24,586 nucleotides of DNA from Saccoglossus kowalevskii (lineage: Eukaryota > Hemichordata > Enteropneusta > Harrimaniidae): contig NW_003151797.1 of assembly GCF_000003605.2 (NCBI RefSeq), positions 11,550 through 36,135 on the forward strand. Reading direction: 5' to 3'. This document shows, one piece after another, positions 21,211-24,586 of the stretch. Each line of letters opens with the position of its first letter. Position 1 is the first letter of the stretch. The position numbers and the translations under genes were made by a program. Below the pieces are notes generated by a model. The model made no database searches. It was given only the letters and a program-made list of their open reading frames with translations, and had not been told where the DNA came from.

Positions 21211-23009
21211 GTGAGTCAGTACATCAACAAACAACAATCACCTCATCAGCTGTCATGCGGGACGATGTCAGGAAAGTAGGCCAATGACGTCACGTTATCC
21301 ATTAATATCGCTGTCGCTCAACGTAGCGCTATATATTAGTACACCAATTCATACTTCAGAATGTCTTATGATGATAAATATAATGCATTACTATAAATCA
21401 AATAACTTACAGGGATGATATGAGTCATTGATGTCACGCAGGTATCAAGCGTACGAAGAACAGTATCACTATCGTCAAAGCTTGTGCTACTTTCTCCGAG
21501 GTTGTGAACTGCCCTTTAATTTATAGCAATCAAGTTCATGACGTTCAGTTAATTTCGCTCATTAGTGAAAGCGATGAGTGACACAGATGATGAGAGAGTA
21601 AACCGTTAATTCCGATTCGGTATATTCTACTTCACAAAGCATAACTGTAAAACAATCAGCGAAAAATAACGTTTTTGTACAAAATCTATTCTGTAACGGA
21701 TGACGTCACTTTAGTTTTCACTTCTAAAACAACATTTTATTCATGTCTATGCCGACTCTTCACAAATATATCGCCTAATTCTTTTGAACCAATCAAAATC
21801 AATTTCTCATAATAGGAATTAACCAAATATGATCAATTTCTCTTTCAAAAAAAGTAAAATAACGATTGCCATGTGTATTAACAAATTAAATAATAAGAGT
21901 GTCTCATTGGTCATTCCTCGATCACGTGCCACCATCATCCGTAATTATAGTCTCGGTTGAATAACCATTAGCCACCCACGCAAATAATTAACCAGTATAT
22001 AATTTACATGTTCCTGGTTGAACCAATCGCCGATAAAAGAGACTAGTGGTTTATGAAAGAAACAGTACATTTTACTTTTGAATTTGAATATTCCATTGAT
22101 CCTAATTTACAATTCTTAACCTTCATCGAAATAAGCCAAAAAAATAAAATCCAGCTAATAATTAAACTCTATGCAGTACGAGTACTCGATTCATACTTTC
22201 CCCCCTTTTAAATCTGACCGCTGATGGCGCCGTGAGGTTTATAAACACTAACCACATTTTCCGAAATTTGAGTTTGAACCTAAAGTAACAACATGCGACT
22301 TTTCGTTTGCGTTGGTCCCGTGCAATTTCTGACGGCTTAGGGAAGCCATAGGCCTGTCCTCGTACGAGCATTTACGAGCTCACGTGTTAATACCACTCGG
22401 GACAACCGGGCGGGCCTGGTAAAACCGGTGGGCCAAATCAATTGTATTGTTGTGATATTGCACGTAAGGTATCAATTTACAAATCGAGAGAGTACCGTTA
22501 AATTCAAATGCTTTTGAAGCCTAACATTATAGGTGGTGGTTGTAGCGTCGATAGAAAGTATACAGCGCGTTTGCCACTTGAATGTGACGCGCTACGCGAC
22601 TACCACCGCCTTCAAATTAGCCAAAGCGACGTTATTTTTGCAAAAGACCTACATGTTTAACATAACATTTTCCAAGGTTGTCATAGAAACGCTTGTTTAA
22701 GGATTAGTCACGCGTACCTGCTTGTGGGTAGGACGTGATGTTGACCAATAGGAAAGCATGTCACACAACTACGCTGGCAAATATAATCGTACAATCTCTC
22801 TGATTCGCTGAAGGTTCTGTCGCACAGTGTGTCAATCTTTCCACAGTTAGTCGTGGTATGAAGGGTGACAACATCATCGTTAAAATGTTGCCCAAAATAA
22901 AGCGCACAGTAATTCTACCCCCAAGGGAATGTCTAATGGTCAGCCCCTAACCGTGGAACCAAAAGACGTTAACAATGTAGTATTATAGATTTCCCTGGTT
23001 TTATCGTAG
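21211..23009 (+). other. Intron 5
   Basis: About 1.8 kb of AT-rich sequence. The only structure seen is the imperfect palindrome at 22532-22610. A minus open frame at 22162-22371 covers a slightly GC-richer patch and has no other support. Confidence 0.4.
22532..22610. repeat. Imperfect palindrome containing dispersed motif, copy 2
   Basis: The left arm GGTGGTGGTTGTAGCGTCG (22532-22550) pairs with the right arm ending GACTACCACCGCC (22589-22610) at about 15 of 19 positions. The right arm, 22584-22610, is the second copy of the 27-bp GC-rich motif at 3183-3209. It may be a decayed foldback element. Confidence 0.45.
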
Positions 23010-23108
23010 ACAAACTTACAACATTCGATCAGCAGTTACATAATGAATGTAACAAATACCCTTTCGCAACAGTCCATGCTTCATGTGACCTCTCAATCAA
23101 ACGACGAT
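23010..23108 (+). CDS. Exon 6
   Basis: A 99-nt segment between CCCTGGTTTTATCGTAG and a strong donor, GAT|GTAAGT. With phase 1 in and out it reads KLTTFDQQLHNECNKYPF, then ATVHASCDLSIKRR, with two cysteines. The first codon is completed by exon 5 (G+AC, Asp). A second frame is open over the same stretch, but it is rich in Ser, Gln and Asn and would not join exons 5 and 7. Confidence 0.55.
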
Positions 23109-24520
23109 GTAAGTTACGCCCGGTAATTAAAAAAGATCAGAATCTCACAATCCTGCGTTCTCGCCAGCAATTCTCAAAAGAGGCGTAAATATGGCGGCCA
23201 CTGGTGAATGGGTACAATGACGTTTCAATAGAACATCCATATACTAGATATCAGCGATGGTAGCTATGGTTGCTATGGTTGCAATACTGGTACCACCGCT
23301 TGTAGTGACATCTTCGTTTCGCTCGAGTTCAATTATACGGTGACAGAAACCACACTGTCACCCATCTTCTCAATTTAATAAATAACCGGCAGCTCGCCGG
23401 CTGACATTTATATTAATAATGCATCACAATTTAATGATCTAAATTAAATTTTAAAAAGAAATTGTGCGTATCAGCATTTTTGACAAGAGGTATTTACACG
23501 GCGGCCACTGAATAATAAGGCGCTGACTTTTCTCAAGTTACCATGGTTACAAAGAGTGGCACATTTTCTGTACTGGGGGCATACGCTCGAATTCCATTAT
23601 GATGATAGAAACAACGACGTCATTGAAATCCCGTCTTTTAAAATTTAATAATTTGCCGGAAGTACGTTGACATTTATATTATTATTATTATTAATAATAA
23701 TACATTACATTAATGTAAGGGTGTAAATTAAATTTGTAATGCGTCATACTTACTAATTAAGTGAAATTGCTAAAAATACTGAGTTATGTATATGTGTCTT
23801 GTATTCAGAATTATTTGTGTTGGCTGAATCCCAACTCCAGCTAATTTAAATTGCGCGACCATAATTGTCTGCCGCCGAGTTTAATTAACACGGATTTCAC
23901 AAATCGGTTGTTTATAAACTTTTTTTTTTATAATTATTATTATGTACCTTTGTGAATGTTTCACTCGGCATTCGACATCTGCATGTCTTGTATGTAAAAC
24001 AAAGTACGGCAACTCAAACCTAATAAAATTCTAATAGTAAAGTTACAAAGAGTGGCCATTTCTGTACTGGGGGAATACGATCGAATTCCGTTATGGTGAT
24101 AGAAACAACTTAAACAACATCATTGAAAACCCGTCTTTTAAAATTTAATAATTAACCGGAAGTACTTTGACATTTATACTATTATTATTATTAATACATT
24201 ACATTTTAATGATGTAAATTAAATGTGTAACACGTCATAATTACTAATTAAGTGAAATTGTTAAAAATACTGAGTTTATAAACTTTTTTTTATTATTATC
24301 ATGTACCTTTGTGACTGTTTTACTCGGCATTCGACATTCTGCATGTCTTGTATATGAAAAAAAAAGTTCGGCACTCAAACCCGACATAATTCAAACAGAT
24401 CTTGAAATCGAATTTAGATCAACTCCTAAAAAATAAAGTGAGTTATCCTTGAGTGATTACAATGGAAATTATGCTCGATTTGGTGATTAGACACCACTTC
24501 TTTGTTTCTGTCGAGAACAG
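23109..24520 (+). other. Intron 6, largely repeated sequence
   Basis: About 1.4 kb, mostly made of the tandem segment described at 23205-24400. A small open segment at 24401-24439 before GTGAGT is bordered by AG and GT but has a poor acceptor and a phase that does not match exon 6. Confidence 0.4.
23205..24400 (+). repeat. Tandem segmental repeat, two close copies and one older copy
   Basis: Copy B (23546-24041) and copy C (24042 to about 24400) start with GTTACAAAGAGTGG and run in parallel, through CCCGTCTTTTAAAATTTAAT and CGGCATTCGACAT, to their ends. Copy C lacks about 126 bp found in B (23786-23911). An older, more diverged copy A is visible at about 23205-23465, sharing the AATTTAATAA...CCGG...GACATTTATA core and the ATTTAATGAT...TAAATTAAAT block. 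Confidence 0.85.
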
Positions 24521-24586
24521 ACTCCAATATTTACAGATTTGTTGTCAAGGCAACTGATATTATCATTTCCTATGAAGACACAATTT
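24521..24586 (+). CDS. Exon 7 (5' part, cut by the window end)
   Basis: The acceptor CTTCTTTGTTTCTG...GAGAACAG precedes a frame that stays open to the last base. With the T left by exon 6 the first codon is TAC. The peptide then reads YSNIYRFVVKATDIIISYE, then DTI. The alternating hydrophobic pattern suggests beta strands. A second AG at 24535-24536 is possible, but the phase from exon 6 favours 24521 for this frame. The remaining protein and stop lie outside the window. Confidence 0.55.

Larger units (their letters stand above)
9593..24586 (+). other. Proposed seven-exon gene for a secreted/membrane protein, 3' end beyond the window
   Basis: This entry collects the exons listed below. The reading phases agree at every junction (phases 2, 2, 1, 0, 1, 1), each intron is GT-AG, and the spliced product is about 172 residues with no internal stop. 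It has an N-terminal signal peptide, sequons in exon 2 (NTS) and exon 5 (NLS), and four cysteines (two in exon 2, two in exon 6). It has alternating hydrophobic stretches typical of beta strands (VFVVFYDESSELYTF, YRFVVKATDIIISYE). No known domain was recognised. The X-box upstream hints at RFX control. Exons were chosen by eye from several possible splice signals, so individual borders, especially those of exons 1 and 4, may be wrong. Confidence 0.5.

Overview
The window looks like animal (metazoan) nuclear DNA, probably from a marine invertebrate. It is AT-rich by eye, CpG is not obviously depleted, there are no long open frames, and there is much intron-like sequence with minisatellites and small foldback elements. 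The exact lineage cannot be told. No rRNA, tRNA, CRISPR array, integrase, transposase or viral gene was seen.

The main proposal is one plus-strand, multi-exon gene for a secreted or type I membrane protein, entering at 9593 and running off the right edge. The suggested exons are 9593-9657 (signal peptide), 9690-9776, 13086-13186, 17669-17703, 21147-21210, 23010-23108 and 24521-24586 (cut by the window end). All have GT-AG borders, the reading phases agree across every junction, and the joined product is about 172 residues so far, with an N-terminal signal peptide, two N-glycosylation sequons and four cysteines. I do not recognise the family. The weak point is the first intron, which would be only 32 nt while the others are 1.4-4.5 kb. 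The exons were picked by eye and need RNA evidence. A perfect RFX-type X-box lies about 170 bp upstream of the start codon.

Layout: 1-9400 appears intergenic. It holds a 126-bp near-perfect hairpin (371-496), a GTGA/GTGT microsatellite (1830-1976), a short GC-rich motif that recurs at 22584, GC-richer patches near 6050-6340, 7280-7520 and 8320-8640, and a TTAA-flanked MITE-like element (7617-7745). From 9409 on come the X-box and the gene. Intron 2 holds a T30 tract and a small terminal-inverted-repeat element. Intron 3 holds two minisatellites, both of 31-bp period; the second has about 60 copies. Intron 4 holds a degenerate array of about 52 bp with repeated nuclear-receptor-like half-site pairs, and an AT-rich array. 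Intron 5 holds an imperfect palindrome. Intron 6 is built largely from two or three tandem copies of a 350-500 bp segment.
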